Shown in pieces: positions 37,059 through 45,937 of a stretch of 64,000 nt of DNA. Source of the stretch: JAOSJL01 sp963704035 (GTDB lineage Bacteria; Actinomycetota; Acidimicrobiia; IMCC26256; JAOSJL01); the NCBI GenBank assembly GCA_963704035.1, contig CAVPGR010000002.1, positions 992,001 to 1,056,000 on the forward strand, read 5' to 3'. A model generated the notes under the pieces. The model saw nothing but the letters and a program-made list of their open reading frames with translations. It searched no databases and had not been told where the DNA came from. Both the position numbers and the translations under genes were made by a program. Position 1 is the first letter of the stretch; each line of letters opens with the position of its first letter.

Positions 37059-38253
37059 TCAGGGCGATGAGTGCTCGAGAGGTTGTTCGAGATCGAGCCC
37101 GAGCAGGGCTCCGAGCTCGCGAAGGGTCGTCGGGGCGGACTCGTCGGACCCACCCGACAGAACCGCGCTGGCCAGGTCGTCGAGTGCCTCGAGCGCGCGT
37201 GGTGCGTCGAGGTCGTCGTCGAGGGCGGTTCTCACTCGCGCAGCGAAGGGCCGTGGGTCGGGACCGTTCTCCCTGGTGACCGCCGCGACGAGGCGGTGCA
37301 GAAGGGCGTTTCCCTCTTCGATGTCGGTGTCGTACCACTCGAAGCCGGCACGGTAGTGGTGGCGCAACAGAGCGAGCCTGATCGCGGCGCGGATCCGCGA
37401 TGTCGAGGAGGTCACTCACGAACACGAGGTTGCCGAGCGACTTCGACATCTTCTCGCCCTCGTAGTTGACCATCGCCGAGTGCATCCAGTGCCGGGCGTA
37501 CGGCTCGCCCGAGAGCGCCTCGCTCTGGGCGATCTCGCTCTCGTGGTGCGGAAAGATCAGATCGGTGCCTCCGCCGTGGAGATCGAGCGTGGGTCCGTGC
37601 TCGTGCATCGCCATCGCCGAGCACTCGATGTGCCATCCCGGACGGCCGACTCCGAAGGGCGCCCGCCAGGCCGGCTCGTCGGGGCCCGACGTCTGCCACA
37701 GGACGAAGTCGAGCGGCGCCCGACGACTGGCATCGTCGGGATTACCGCCCCGAGCGCGAGCCAGACGCACCATCTGGTCCTCCGCGTAGTGGGAGAGCTT
37801 CCCGTACTCGGGAAACGAGGACACGTCGTAGTACACGGTGCCGTGGGTCAGGTACGCGTGTCCCGCTTCGAGGAGCCGACCGACGAGATCCTCGATGAGA
37901 GGAATGGCGTCGGTGGCTCGCGGTTCGGACACCGGTGGGCGCATCCCGAGTGCATCCATGTCGACGCGGAACCGCTCCATCTCGGACTCGGCCAAGTCGA
38001 GATACGGGACACCGAGCTCGCGGGCCTTCGGGAGGATCGAGTCGTCGACGTCAGTGACGTTGCGGACCATCCGTACGTCGTGACCCAGTTCCTCCAAGCG
38101 TCGGATCAAGAGGTCGTACGCAAGATAGGTCGCTGCGTGGCCGAGGTGGGTGGAGTCGTACGGCGTGATGCCGCAGACGTACATGCGCACGACCGAGGGC
38201 GGTTCGAAGGGAACGACCTCGCGCCGGGCGGTGTCGTACAGGCGCAGTCCCAC
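37059..38253 (-). CDS. mshC: Cysteine:glucosaminyl-inositol ligase MshC (mycothiol synthesis), frame-disrupted
   Basis: Class I synthetase fold derived from CysRS, ~397 residues. VRMYVCGITPYDSTHLGHA and NVTDVDDSILPKA are the MshC versions of the HIGH region; KMSKSLGNLVFVSDLL carries KMSKS. Zinc-binding residues appear in HIECSAMAMHEHG. The C-terminal helical domain (LALLRHHYRAGFEWYD) is in another frame: deleting one C at 37384-37394 gives DIADPR-AIRLALLRHHY. Read unbroken, the first frame would continue as Arg-rich nonsense to 36976. GTG 38253 follows the npdG stop immediately (TGAGTG). It implies the cell makes mycothiol; CysRS is the alternative reading. Confidence 0.85.
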
Positions 38254-38910
38254 TCAGGGCTCGATGCCGCGAAGAGCGACGCTCCCCCGTCCGCGGTGAC
38301 GGAGGTTCGCCGTGAGCAAGACGGCGGCGAAAGCCTCGAGGCCCACGGAGTTGTTCAACGAGCCACCGTCGAAGGCGCGCACGCCGGGAATCGATGACAC
38401 GAGCTCGATGACGGTGGCGCGTGCTCCGTCATCGTCGCCCACGACGGTGACGTCGTCTTCCATCTCCGAATCCAGATCGGCGAAAACCGCCGCAGGAACG
38501 TGATGGAAAGCCGCTGTGACGTGGGCCGCCGGCGCCGCGGCCTGGACGGCCAGGGCCACCGAACCCTCGTCGGGCATCACGGCCCGGAATTCATTGCCGA
38601 TCTTCTCCAGCCCGTTGGCCATCGACACCACCGTCTTGCCCGCAAGTGCCTCCGCGTGGGCTGCCGCCGTGTCGGCGGCGGCCTCCCACGCGACAGCGAT
38701 GATCACGATCTCACAGGCGGCCGCCTCCTCGTTGTGGGCCGCTCGGAGCGTTGCGACACGATCGCCCCAGCGCTTGCGGAGCTCCTCGACGATGCCCTTG
38801 GCCCTTTCCGGGTCGCGCGAGCCCACGACGACGTCGTGACCAACAGCGGCTAGTCGCGCCGCCAGGCCTCGTCCTGCGGGACCCGTGGCCCCGAATATCC
38901 CGATCTCCAC
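38254..38910 (-). CDS. npdG: F420-dependent NADP oxidoreductase (NpdG-like)
   Basis: A 218-residue Rossmann protein. The dinucleotide site is EIGIFGATGPAGRGLAARL (~2-20) and the NADP phosphate pocket is VVGSRDPERAKGIVEEL. VIIAVAWEAAADT and VSMANGLEKIGN follow, as in NPDG-type NADPH:F420 reductases. It moves hydride between F420H2 and NADP. I chose GTG 38910; an in-frame extension upstream has no better start. It is upstream of and directly adjoining mshC. The ~97 bp to dnaE contain a short GACGAC/GTCGTC inverted repeat but no clear promoter. Confidence 0.82.
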   Translation of the reverse strand: MEIGIFGATGPAGRGLAARLAAVGHDVVVGSRDPERAKGIVEELRKRWGDRVATLRAAHNEEAAACEIVIIAVAWEAAADTAAAHAEALAGKTVVSMANGLEKIGNEFRAVMPDEGSVALAVQAAAPAAHVTAAFHHVPAAVFADLDSEMEDDVTVVGDDDGARATVIELVSSIPGVRAFDGGSLNNSVGLEAFAAVLLTANLRHRGRGSVALRGIEP

Positions 38911-39007
38911 GGCCTCTAGATTGACAGACGACGCGAGGTCGTCTCGCAGCGGATATGACCGGTGACTCTGCCCACTGTTCCCGCTACCGCGGCCGCTGCC
39001 GCTCCGG

Positions 39008-42000
39008 TCATGACGCCACGCAGTTGTCGCCGAGGAGGATCCGGAGCTCCGCGTAGAGTCCGTTTCCGGAATCGACGACGAACTCGTCTCCGAGCTGCAC
39101 GACCGTGGTCTTGTCGGGCCCCTCGAGATGCACGTACACGGGACTGTCGCCCGGGTGCTCGAGTAGCAACGTCTTGAGCCTGTCGACCCGCTCGGGGGCC
39201 AGTGAGCCGACCGGCACACGCAACCGGACCGGAGGTCCGCTGTCGTAAACGAGATCCGGAGCCGTGATCTCCATCGCGATGATCTTCGGTTGGTCATCGC
39301 GTCGGTCGATGCGGCCCTTGACGCACACGATCTCTCCGTCGGCGTCGTCGTGCAGCAGGTGTCCGAAAGCGGCCATCGTCTTCGGAAAGACCATCACCTC
39401 GAGCGCGGCGTCCATGTCTTCGAGGGTGAACGTTGCCATGAAGTCGCCACGCTTCGTGTAGCGCCGCGTGAGCGCCGTGACGACACCGGCCGTCGTGCGC
39501 ATCTCGCCCTCACGCACTTCACGGAGCTCCGCGAGACCGCACTCGACGTAGCGCCGCAGTGACCGCTGTGCCGCCAGCATCGGGTGCTCACTCACATACA
39601 GGCCGAGCATCTCCTTTTCGAGCGCGAGGCGCTTCTTCTTGTCGAATTCCACGTCGGGTATCGGTTCCCGTTCCCCGAAGCCCGCGCCGCTCTCGAGATC
39701 ACCACCGACGTCGCCGAACAGGCTCATGATTCCGGCATCGCGCTCGCGCCGACGGGCGAGAGTGCGGTCGACGATCTGCTCGTAGACCTGCAAGCAAGCC
39801 CTGGCGGGGGTGACCGAGGGAGTCGAAGGCGCCCGCCTTGATCTGCGATTCGATCGTCCGCTTGTTGAGGACCGTCGGGTCGACACGCTCACAGAAATCG
39901 TAGAAGTCGGCGAACGGGCCGTTCTCGCGGCGTTCCTCGATCATCAGGCCGACGAGACCCTCCCCCACGTTGCGCACCGCCGACATCCCGAACCGGATCG
40001 AACCGTCGCGCACCGTGAAATCGCTCTCCGACGCATTGACGTCGGGAACCTGCACGTCGATGTCGAGCTGACGAGCCTCGTTGAGGTACACGGCACTCTT
40101 GTCCTTGTCGCCCTTGACGCTCGTGAGCAGAGCCGCGAGGTACTCCTTGGGATGGTTCGCCTTCAGCCAGGCCGTCTGGTAGGCGACGTAGCCGTAGCCA
40201 AATGAGTGCGACTTGTTGAACGAATAGTCGGCAAAGGGTTCGATGATGTCGAACATCTCTTCGCCGAACGCGCGGTCGTGGCCCTGGGCGACGCATCCTT
40301 CGACGAACTTCGAGCGGTGTTGCGCGATCAGTTCCCTGATCTTTTTGCCCGTGGCCTTTCGCAGGTTGTCGGCCTCTTCGAGCGTGTACCCCGCGAGCCG
40401 CTGAGCGACACGCATCAGCTGCTCCTGGTAGATCATCAGCCCGTAGGTGGGTTCGAGGATGTCCTCCAGGCTCTCGTGGTAGTAGGTGACGGGCTTGCGG
40501 CCGTTCTTGCGGTCGGCGTAGTCGAGATGCATGTTCGACTCCATCGGCCCGGGCCGGTAGAGCGCCACGAGCGCACAGATGTCCTCGAACGACGTGGGCG
40601 CGAGCGAGCGCATCAGCGACCGCATCGGGCCACCCTCGAGTTGGAAGACGCCGATGGAGTCGCCCGAACGCAGCATCTCGAAGGTCTTGTCGTCGTCGAG
40701 CGGGATCGCGTCGATGTCGGGGCGCTCTCCCGTGGTCACCGCCACGAGATCGAGGGCGATCTCCATGACGTCGAGGTTGCGCAATCCCAGGAAGTCCATC
40801 TTGAGCAGACCGAGGTCCTCGACCCCGTGCATCTCGTACTGGGTGACGATCGGCGCGTCCTCGAGATCGCCTCCCGGCTGCGGCTTGCGCTGGATCGGCA
40901 CGTACTCGGTCAGCGGGTCCCGCGTGATCACGACGGCCGCCGCGTGGATTCCGTCCTGCCGCCGCATCCCCTCGAGGCCCCGGGCAACATCGATCACGCG
41001 TTTCGCCTCGGGATCCGAGGAGTACAGCTCGCGCAGTTCCGATGCCATCTTGTAGCCCTCGGAGAACTTTTCGGTCTCCTCGAGGCACGCGGCGAGCGGG
41101 GTGTCGCGGCCCATGATGAGCGGCGGCATCAACTTGGCGATCTTGTCGCCCACGGCGTAGGGGAATCCGAGGACCCGCGCGCCGTCGCGCACCGCGGCTC
41201 TGGCCTTGATCGTCGAGAACGTGATGATCTGCGCGACACGGTCGTCGCCGTACCGCTCGGCCGCGTACCTGATCATGTCGCCGCGGTACCGGCTGTCGAA
41301 GTCCATGTCGATGTCGGGCATCTGCTTGCGACCGGGGTTGAGGAAGCGCTCGAACAGCAGGTCGTAGCGGATCGGGTCGATGTCGACGATCTCGAGGCAG
41401 TAGGCCACACACGACCCTGCGGCACTCCCCCGGCCGGGGCCCACCCGGATGTCACGGTCACGCGCGTACCGGACCAGATCCCACACGACGAGGAAGTAGG
41501 CGGAGAAGCCCATCGTGGAGATGACGTCGAGCTCGTAGTCGATCCGTTCGCGCACATGTGCCGGAACGTCGTCGCCGTAGCGGCGGTGGGCACCCGCCTC
41601 GGTGAGTTCACGCAGGTACGAGTCCTGGTCGTGACCCTCGGGAACCGGGAACTCGGGAAGCACGGGCCTGCCGAAATCGATCTCCACCTGTGCCGCGTTC
41701 TGCAACCCACAGGGTGTTGTCGCACGCCTCGGGATGGTCGGCGAAGAGGTCCCGCATCTCCGACGCGCTCTTCAGGTAGAACTCCTCCGCGCCGAACTTG
41801 AAGCGCTTCGGATCATCCATGGTGGAACCGGTCTGCACGCACAACAACGCGTCATGAGCCTCGGCATCGTCCTTGTGGGTGTAGTGGCTGTCGTTCGTGG
41901 CCAGCAACGGAGCGTCGAGGCGCCGGGCGATCTCCACGAGCTTCGGGTTCACGAGATGGTCCTCGGCCAGCCCGTGGTCCTGGAGCTCGACGAAGAACGA

Positions 42001-42510
42001 GTCGCGTCCGAAGATGCCCTGGAACCGTTCGACCGCAGCCTCGGCACCCACTCGGTCGTCGGCTTGGAGGCGCTGGCACACCAGGCCGCCGAGACAACCG
42101 GTGGTGGCGATCAGGCCCTCGCTGTGATGTTCGAGAAGGTCCCAGTCGGTGCGGGGCTTGTAGTAGAAGCCGTCGAGGTACGCCCGTGACGACACCGCCA
42201 TGAGGTTCTGGTAGCCGGCGTCGGACTCGGCGAGCAGCGTGAGGTGGAAGATCTCGTGCTCCGAACGCTTCGGGCGCTCGAAGCGGGGAGTGGCCACGAA
42301 GTAGGCCTCTGTACCGATCACCGGGTTCAGGGAGGCGTCGCGAGCGGCCCGGTAGAAGTCGAGTACCCCGTACATGTTGCCGTGGTCGGTGATGCCGATG
42401 GCCGGTTGCCCGTCGGCCGAGGCGGCCGCCACCACCTCGTCGATCCGGGAGGCCCCGTCGAGCATCGAGTACTCGGTGTGGAGATGCAGGTGGGCGAAGG
42501 AACGGCTCAT
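39008..42510 (-). CDS. dnaE: DNA polymerase III alpha subunit DnaE, two frame changes
   Basis: Replicative polymerase, 1166 residues when three frames are joined. Frame 1 (to ~41700): PHP domain, FAHLHLHTEYSMLDG and GITDHGNMYG. Frame 2 (to ~39790): palm with GPGRGSAAGSCVAYCL and the catalytic PDIDMDFDSRYRG, fingers (SFEDICALVALYRPGPME; YQEQLMRVAQRLAGY), and the (HhH)2 region. Frame 3: OB-fold DNA-binding and C-terminal domain (FTLEDMDAALEVMVFP). Removing one base at 41691-41698 restores LWVAER-AQVEIDFG; removing one at 39789-39792 restores RQGLL-QVYEQIVDR. The total length is 3n+2. The ATG at 42510 has GGGGGGAG upstream. Confidence 0.93.
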
Positions 42511-42537
42511 CAGTGTTCGATCTCCCCCCGACCCGAG

Positions 42538-42546
42538 TTATCCACA
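42538..42546 (+). promoter_or_regulatory. DnaA box upstream of dnaE
   Basis: TTATCCACA, an exact match to the DnaA-box consensus, 28 bp upstream of the dnaE ATG. It is paired with a second site at 42562-42570 on the other strand. Confidence 0.65.
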
Positions 42547-42561
42547 AGTGCGGGGACCACC

Positions 42562-42570
42562 TGTGGAGAA
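42562..42570 (-). promoter_or_regulatory. Second, variant DnaA box upstream of dnaE
   Basis: TTCTCCACA on the minus strand, one mismatch from consensus, inverted relative to the perfect box and 15 bp from it. Confidence 0.5.
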
Positions 42571-42599
42571 CTACATCCTTGTAACTCCCGTCGTCGATC

Positions 42600-42625
42600 C
42601 TAGCGCGGGTGCCTAGCGCGGGTGC
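42600..42625. repeat. 13-bp duplication of a gene 3' end with stop codon
   Basis: Two adjacent copies of ctagcgcgggtgc. On the minus strand each reads ...CAC CCG CGC TAG: the first-translated copy ends the phosphodiesterase gene, the second repeats the stop outside it. Confidence 0.8.
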
Positions 42626-43749
42626 ACCCCACCCGCGGATCCGACGGGTCCCCTGGATCCCGCCGTTCCCCGACCGGAGAGCAGGGGGACCTGCATCTCG
42701 TCGGGAGTGATGCTGCCGTGCGCGGCCAGAAGTGCGGCCTCGCCGGGCAGCGCCGGGTCCACGAATCCGACCGGCTCGCGTGCGGCGAGGATGACGTCGC
42801 CGACTCTGCGACGCGCCGCCGGGCTGACCTCGTCACCCAGCCACCCGTCCTCCAACAGCTCCTCCCGGGTGAAGATCCACGCCAGGTGGCCGTACGACTC
42901 TCTCGCGGCGTCGACCAGCTCCGCTGCCGCGCCGCGCCGCGCATGGAGATAGCGGAAACGCCCGTCACCCGAACACATCGCGATCAGCTCGTTCAGCGGA
43001 TCGAGTTCGATCCACCCATCGGAACCCACGTGGACATGACCGTGATCGGCCGTCACCGCCACCGCGACGTTGCCGGGGAGAGCCGCGACGAGCTCCCCGA
43101 CGAGGCGGTCCGCCGCCACCAGTTCCCGTTCGAAATAGCCGTCGTGGAGCCCGAACTCGTGCGCCACGGTGTCGATGCCCGGGTAGTAGGCGTAGACGAG
43201 CTGCTCCCCGCCGGCGGTGAGACGGCGGCAGTGCTCCACGAGCGTGGAGGTCGCAGACCAGCCGGTGAAGCGCGACCCCCGGAGGTGGGCCTCGGAGAAG
43301 CCCGAACCACGGAACTCGCGTTTGGTGACCACCGGAACCGGTCGCCCGAGGAATGCGTCGTGGCGCTGGATGTCGAAAGGATCCGGCGGCGGATGGCCGT
43401 CTTCGAAACGCCAGCGGAGCACGTTCAACACACGTTGGTCCACCCGCATCCGAAATCCCGTGATTCCGTGCTGTGAGGGCGTGAGACCGGTCACGATCGA
43501 CGTGAGCGCTGAACTCGTCGTGGAGGGCACCACCGTCGTGATGGTCATCGGGTCCAGCGCGTTCATCGCCGGAAGACGACTGCGGTGCGCGTCGAGAGAG
43601 TGCGTGCCGAGCCCGTCGAGAACCAGCAGCACGACCGCGTCGGCCGTCGTGAGGGTCTCGGGCAGCCACGAGGTGCCGGTGTTCGCCACCATCGCCGGGA
43701 CGATCCTACGCACCGAGGCTCCTGCGTAGTCGGGGCGCACGGGATCCAT
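42613..43749 (-). CDS. Alkaline-phosphatase-fold phosphodiesterase / nucleotide pyrophosphatase
   Basis: A 378-residue protein of the type I phosphodiesterase family. The nucleophile region is VVLLVLDGLGTHSLDAH (metal-binding Asp) with TTVVPSTTSSALTSIVTG (nucleophilic Thr or Ser), ~40-85. Metal ligands appear in YYPGIDTVAHEFG and VTADHGHVHVG. No signal peptide is seen, so it is probably cytoplasmic. The substrate is unknown. ATG 43749 gives MDPVRPDYAG; the frame is open upstream through intergenic 12-bp repeats encoding GVGAGVG/GRTVGRT, which I exclude. Confidence 0.82.
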   Translation of the reverse strand: MDPVRPDYAGASVRRIVPAMVANTGTSWLPETLTTADAVVLLVLDGLGTHSLDAHRSRLPAMNALDPMTITTVVPSTTSSALTSIVTGLTPSQHGITGFRMRVDQRVLNVLRWRFEDGHPPPDPFDIQRHDAFLGRPVPVVTKREFRGSGFSEAHLRGSRFTGWSATSTLVEHCRRLTAGGEQLVYAYYPGIDTVAHEFGLHDGYFERELVAADRLVGELVAALPGNVAVAVTADHGHVHVGSDGWIELDPLNELIAMCSGDGRFRYLHARRGAAAELVDAARESYGHLAWIFTREELLEDGWLGDEVSPAARRRVGDVILAAREPVGFVDPALPGEAALLAAHGSITPDEMQVPLLSGRGTAGSRGPVGSAGGVHPR

Positions 43750-43775
43750 CCGGCCCACGCTAGTTGCCGGTCTCC

Positions 43776-43790
43776 GAACAACCGTTGTTC
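43776..43790. promoter_or_regulatory. Inverted repeat between phosphodiesterase and rrf2 genes
   Basis: Perfect palindrome GAACAA-CCG-TTGTTC in the 133-bp divergent region. It could be an operator, possibly for the adjacent Rrf2 regulator. The 3-base spacer differs from the 4-base LexA spacing. Confidence 0.4.
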
Positions 43791-43841
43791 GACCGACTGT
43801 TCGACCGACTGTTCCACCGACGCCGGCACCGACGCCGGCAC
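43787..43841. repeat. Two 12-bp tandem arrays in divergent intergenic region
   Basis: Three units of gttcgaccgact (third imperfect), followed by two units of cgacgccggcac. Together they fill much of the gap before the Rrf2 gene. Confidence 0.75.
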
Positions 43842-43882
43842 CGACTTCCACGGACCCCTCCCGAAAGTGCGACGATGGGCGC

Positions 43883-44311
43883 GTGAAGGTTTCTACCCGG
43901 GGGGACTACGCGGCACGGGCGCTGCTGTCCCTCGCGTTGAGGAACTCCCCGGAGCCCACATCCGTGAAGCAGATCGCGGAGCGCACGGAACTCCCGCAGC
44001 CCTACCTCGAGCAGATCCTCCTCACCGTCAAGGGCGCCGGTCTCGTCCGGTCAAAGCGCGGCGTGGGTGGCGGCTACGTCCTCGCCCGACCTCCCGAGGA
44101 GATCACCCTCGGAGACGTGCTCGCCGCTGTGGACGGTCCGCTGACCGAAGCGGTGGGAGATCACGACCACTGCGAAGGCCACTGCGTACTCCAGGAGGTC
44201 TGGACGGGAGTGTCCGACGAGATGCGGCGCACGCTCGAGGGCTACACCCTCGCCGACCTCGTCCGCCGAACGCGGGTCGGCCACCCCGACGCGTCAACGG
44301 ACGGATCCTGA
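43883..44311 (+). CDS. Rrf2-family transcriptional regulator
   Basis: A 142-residue winged-helix protein with the family start MKVSTRGDYAARALLSLAL and wing region SKRGVGGGYVLARPPEEITLGDVL. The cysteine loop reads HDHCEGHCVLQE: two Cys three residues apart, flanked by His, rather than the three Cys of IscR. A [2Fe-2S] or redox/NO-sensing site is therefore possible but altered. GTG 43883 is the start. It is convergent with rluD; the two stops overlap by 18 bp. Targets are unknown. Confidence 0.85.
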   Translation: MKVSTRGDYAARALLSLALRNSPEPTSVKQIAERTELPQPYLEQILLTVKGAGLVRSKRGVGGGYVLARPPEEITLGDVLAAVDGPLTEAVGDHDHCEGHCVLQEVWTGVSDEMRRTLEGYTLADLVRRTRVGHPDASTDGS

Positions 44312-45236
44312 CCGCCGGGTTCCTGACCGCAACGAGCGAAGGACGGCGTCGAGGTCGGTCGGAAGAGGCTCGTCGAACGACAACACCTCACCAGTTTGCG
44401 GTTGTTCGAATTGCAGACTCTCCGAGTGGAGGAACATCCGGTCGAGGGCCAACGACGCCCGGGACCCGCCGTACTCGGTGTCGCCCACGACCGGATGCTC
44501 GATCGCCGCCACGTGGACACGGATCTGGTGCGTACGACCGGTCTCGAGGCGACACCGCAACAACGTGACCAAGGGGTTCTCGAAGCGTTCGATCACTTCG
44601 TAGCCCGTCCGTGCGTCCCGGCCCGACCCACGCACGGCCATGCGGGTCCGCTTCCGCCCTGATCGTCCGATCGGCGCGTCGATCAGGCCCTGCTCGGCCT
44701 CCGGCGAGCCCCACACGAGAGCCAGGTACCGCCGTTCGACCTTCCGCGCCGCGAGCTGCGCGACGAGCGACTCGTAAGCCTCATCCGTACCGCGCGACGA
44801 CGAGAAGCCCGCTGGTGTCGCGGTCGAGACGGTGCACGATTCCGGGACGCTGCGTCTCACCGACCTCGCGGATCTCCGGATACCGGCGCAGCAGCCCTTC
44901 GACGAGCGTCCCTGTTGCATGGCCCGCTCCCGGATGGACGACCAGTCCGGCGGGCTTCGCGACCACGATCACGTCATCGTCGCTGTAGCGGACATCCACT
45001 GGCACCGCGGCCGACGGCTCCGGTCCGGCTACGTCGGCGTCTTCGTCGATGACCACCAGGACGTCACCCGTGCTGAGTCGGCGACTCTTCGCGATGGCCG
45101 CCCCCGAGATGGTGGCCGCCCCCGACTCGATGAGTGACGCTGCCACCGAACGTGTCCTGTCGAGCAGCAGCGCGAGCGCACGGTCGGCACGCTCCCCGTC
45201 GAGAGAATCCGGAATCTCGAATCGCTCGATACTCAC
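44294..45236 (-). CDS. rluD: Ribosomal large subunit pseudouridine synthase RluD, frame-disrupted
   Basis: RluA-family pseudouridine synthase, ~313 residues. First frame: S4 domain (ERADRALALLLDRTRSVAASL) and catalytic GIVHRLDRDTSGLLVVAR with the active-site Asp. Second frame: YESLVAQLAARKVERRYLAL, RLETGRTHQIRVHVAAI and HPVVGDTEYGG. The first frame stops after VVARYG. Removing one base at 44787-44790 gives VVAR-TDEAYESL, the family sequence. It starts with GTG 45236, which is part of a 14-bp tandem array. The lspA-rluD order is standard. Confidence 0.92.
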
Positions 45237-45316
45237 GAAGACAGTCTCACGAAGACAGTCTCACGAAGACAGTCTCACGAAGAAAGCCTCACGAAGAAAG
45301 CCTCACGAAGACAGGC
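45233..45316. repeat. 14-bp tandem array x6 containing the rluD start codon
   Basis: Six consecutive 14-bp units, tcacgaagacagtc and close variants (three identical, two tcacgaagaaagcc, one tcacgaagacaggc). On the minus strand every unit ends in GTGA; the one nearest the gene supplies the rluD GTG start. The unit length is not a multiple of 3, so the phase rotates between copies. Confidence 0.9.
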
Positions 45317-45342
45317 TCACGGGAACGGACCCACGGGGGCGG

Positions 45343-45387
45343 CGGTCGTCGCCGGCACGGTCGTCGCCGGCACGGTCGTCGCCGGCA
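45343..45387. repeat. 15-bp tandem array x3 after lspA stop
   Basis: Three perfect copies of cggtcgtcgccggca, starting 3 bp after the lspA stop codon on the minus strand. Together with the adjacent 14-bp array it makes up most of the 154-bp lspA-rluD gap. Confidence 0.85.
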
Positions 45388-45390
45388 TAG

Positions 45391-45937
45391 TCAGCTTCGC
45401 CAACCCCGCCAGATGATGAGGACGGCGCCAATCGTGATCGCGGAGTCGGCGACATTGAAGGTCGGCCACGCGCCGACCGAGACGAAGTCGACGACCGCTC
45501 CGCGCAGAAAGCCCGGATCGCGAAAGACCCGGTCCGAGAGGTTGCCCAGCGCGCCTCCCAGGACGAGTGAGAGGCCCACCACCATCCACACATCAGCGGT
45601 TCGTCGCACCGCGCGCGAGGAACACGGCGACGACAACGGCCAGGACCGCCAGGATCGGCGTGAAGGACGGGAAGAGACTGAACGCCCCGCCCGTGTTTCG
45701 CCCGAGTTGGAACACGATCGCGTCGCTCCAGACGCTGACGGGTCCGTCTGCGAGTCGGCGGACCGCCCAGGTCTTCGTGAGCTGATCGAGCAGAACGACG
45801 CCCAGGACCACGGCCACCGGCAGCCATCCGGGCGCGCGGAAATCGCCTCCAGCACGGTCGCGTGCGCCGGATGGCTCGTCGGTCCCGTGATCTTCGGGGT
45901 CCGGTGTGGGGGGCGGGCTAACGGCGTCGCTCCGCAC
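45391..45937 (-). CDS. lspA: Lipoprotein signal peptidase LspA, frame-disrupted
   Basis: Aspartyl peptidase that removes lipoprotein signal peptides in the inner membrane, ~181 residues. First frame: VAVVLGVVLLDQLTKTWAV (helix 1 and conserved DQLTK) and FQLGRNTGGAFSLF. Second frame: LSLVLGGALGNLSDRV, GAVVDFVSVG (catalytic Asp) and FNVADSAITIG (catalytic Asp). One surplus base at 45606-45617, in an alternating GC tract, separates them; removing it gives FLAR-VRRTADVWMVVGL. I chose GTG 45937, overlapping the DksA-like 3' end by 20 bp, because no other start precedes helix 1. Confidence 0.9.

Noticed and set aside
37059..38253. Cysteinyl-tRNA synthetase
   Set aside because: The CGITPYDSTHLGHA and LGNLVFVSDLL segments fit MshC better than CysRS (which has CGPTVYN); still, I keep CysRS as a lesser possibility.
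39008..42510. Intein or naturally split DnaE
   Set aside because: The frame junctions join family sequence directly after removing one base; no intein motifs or extra sequence lie between the parts.
42511..42612. Replication origin at the DnaA boxes
   Set aside because: Only two boxes, no AT-rich unwinding region, and no dnaA/dnaN neighbours; a dnaE promoter element is more likely.
45233..45387. Candidate CRISPR array from regularly repeated units
   Set aside because: Repeats are directly tandem with no spacers, units are only 14-15 bp, and no cas gene is present.
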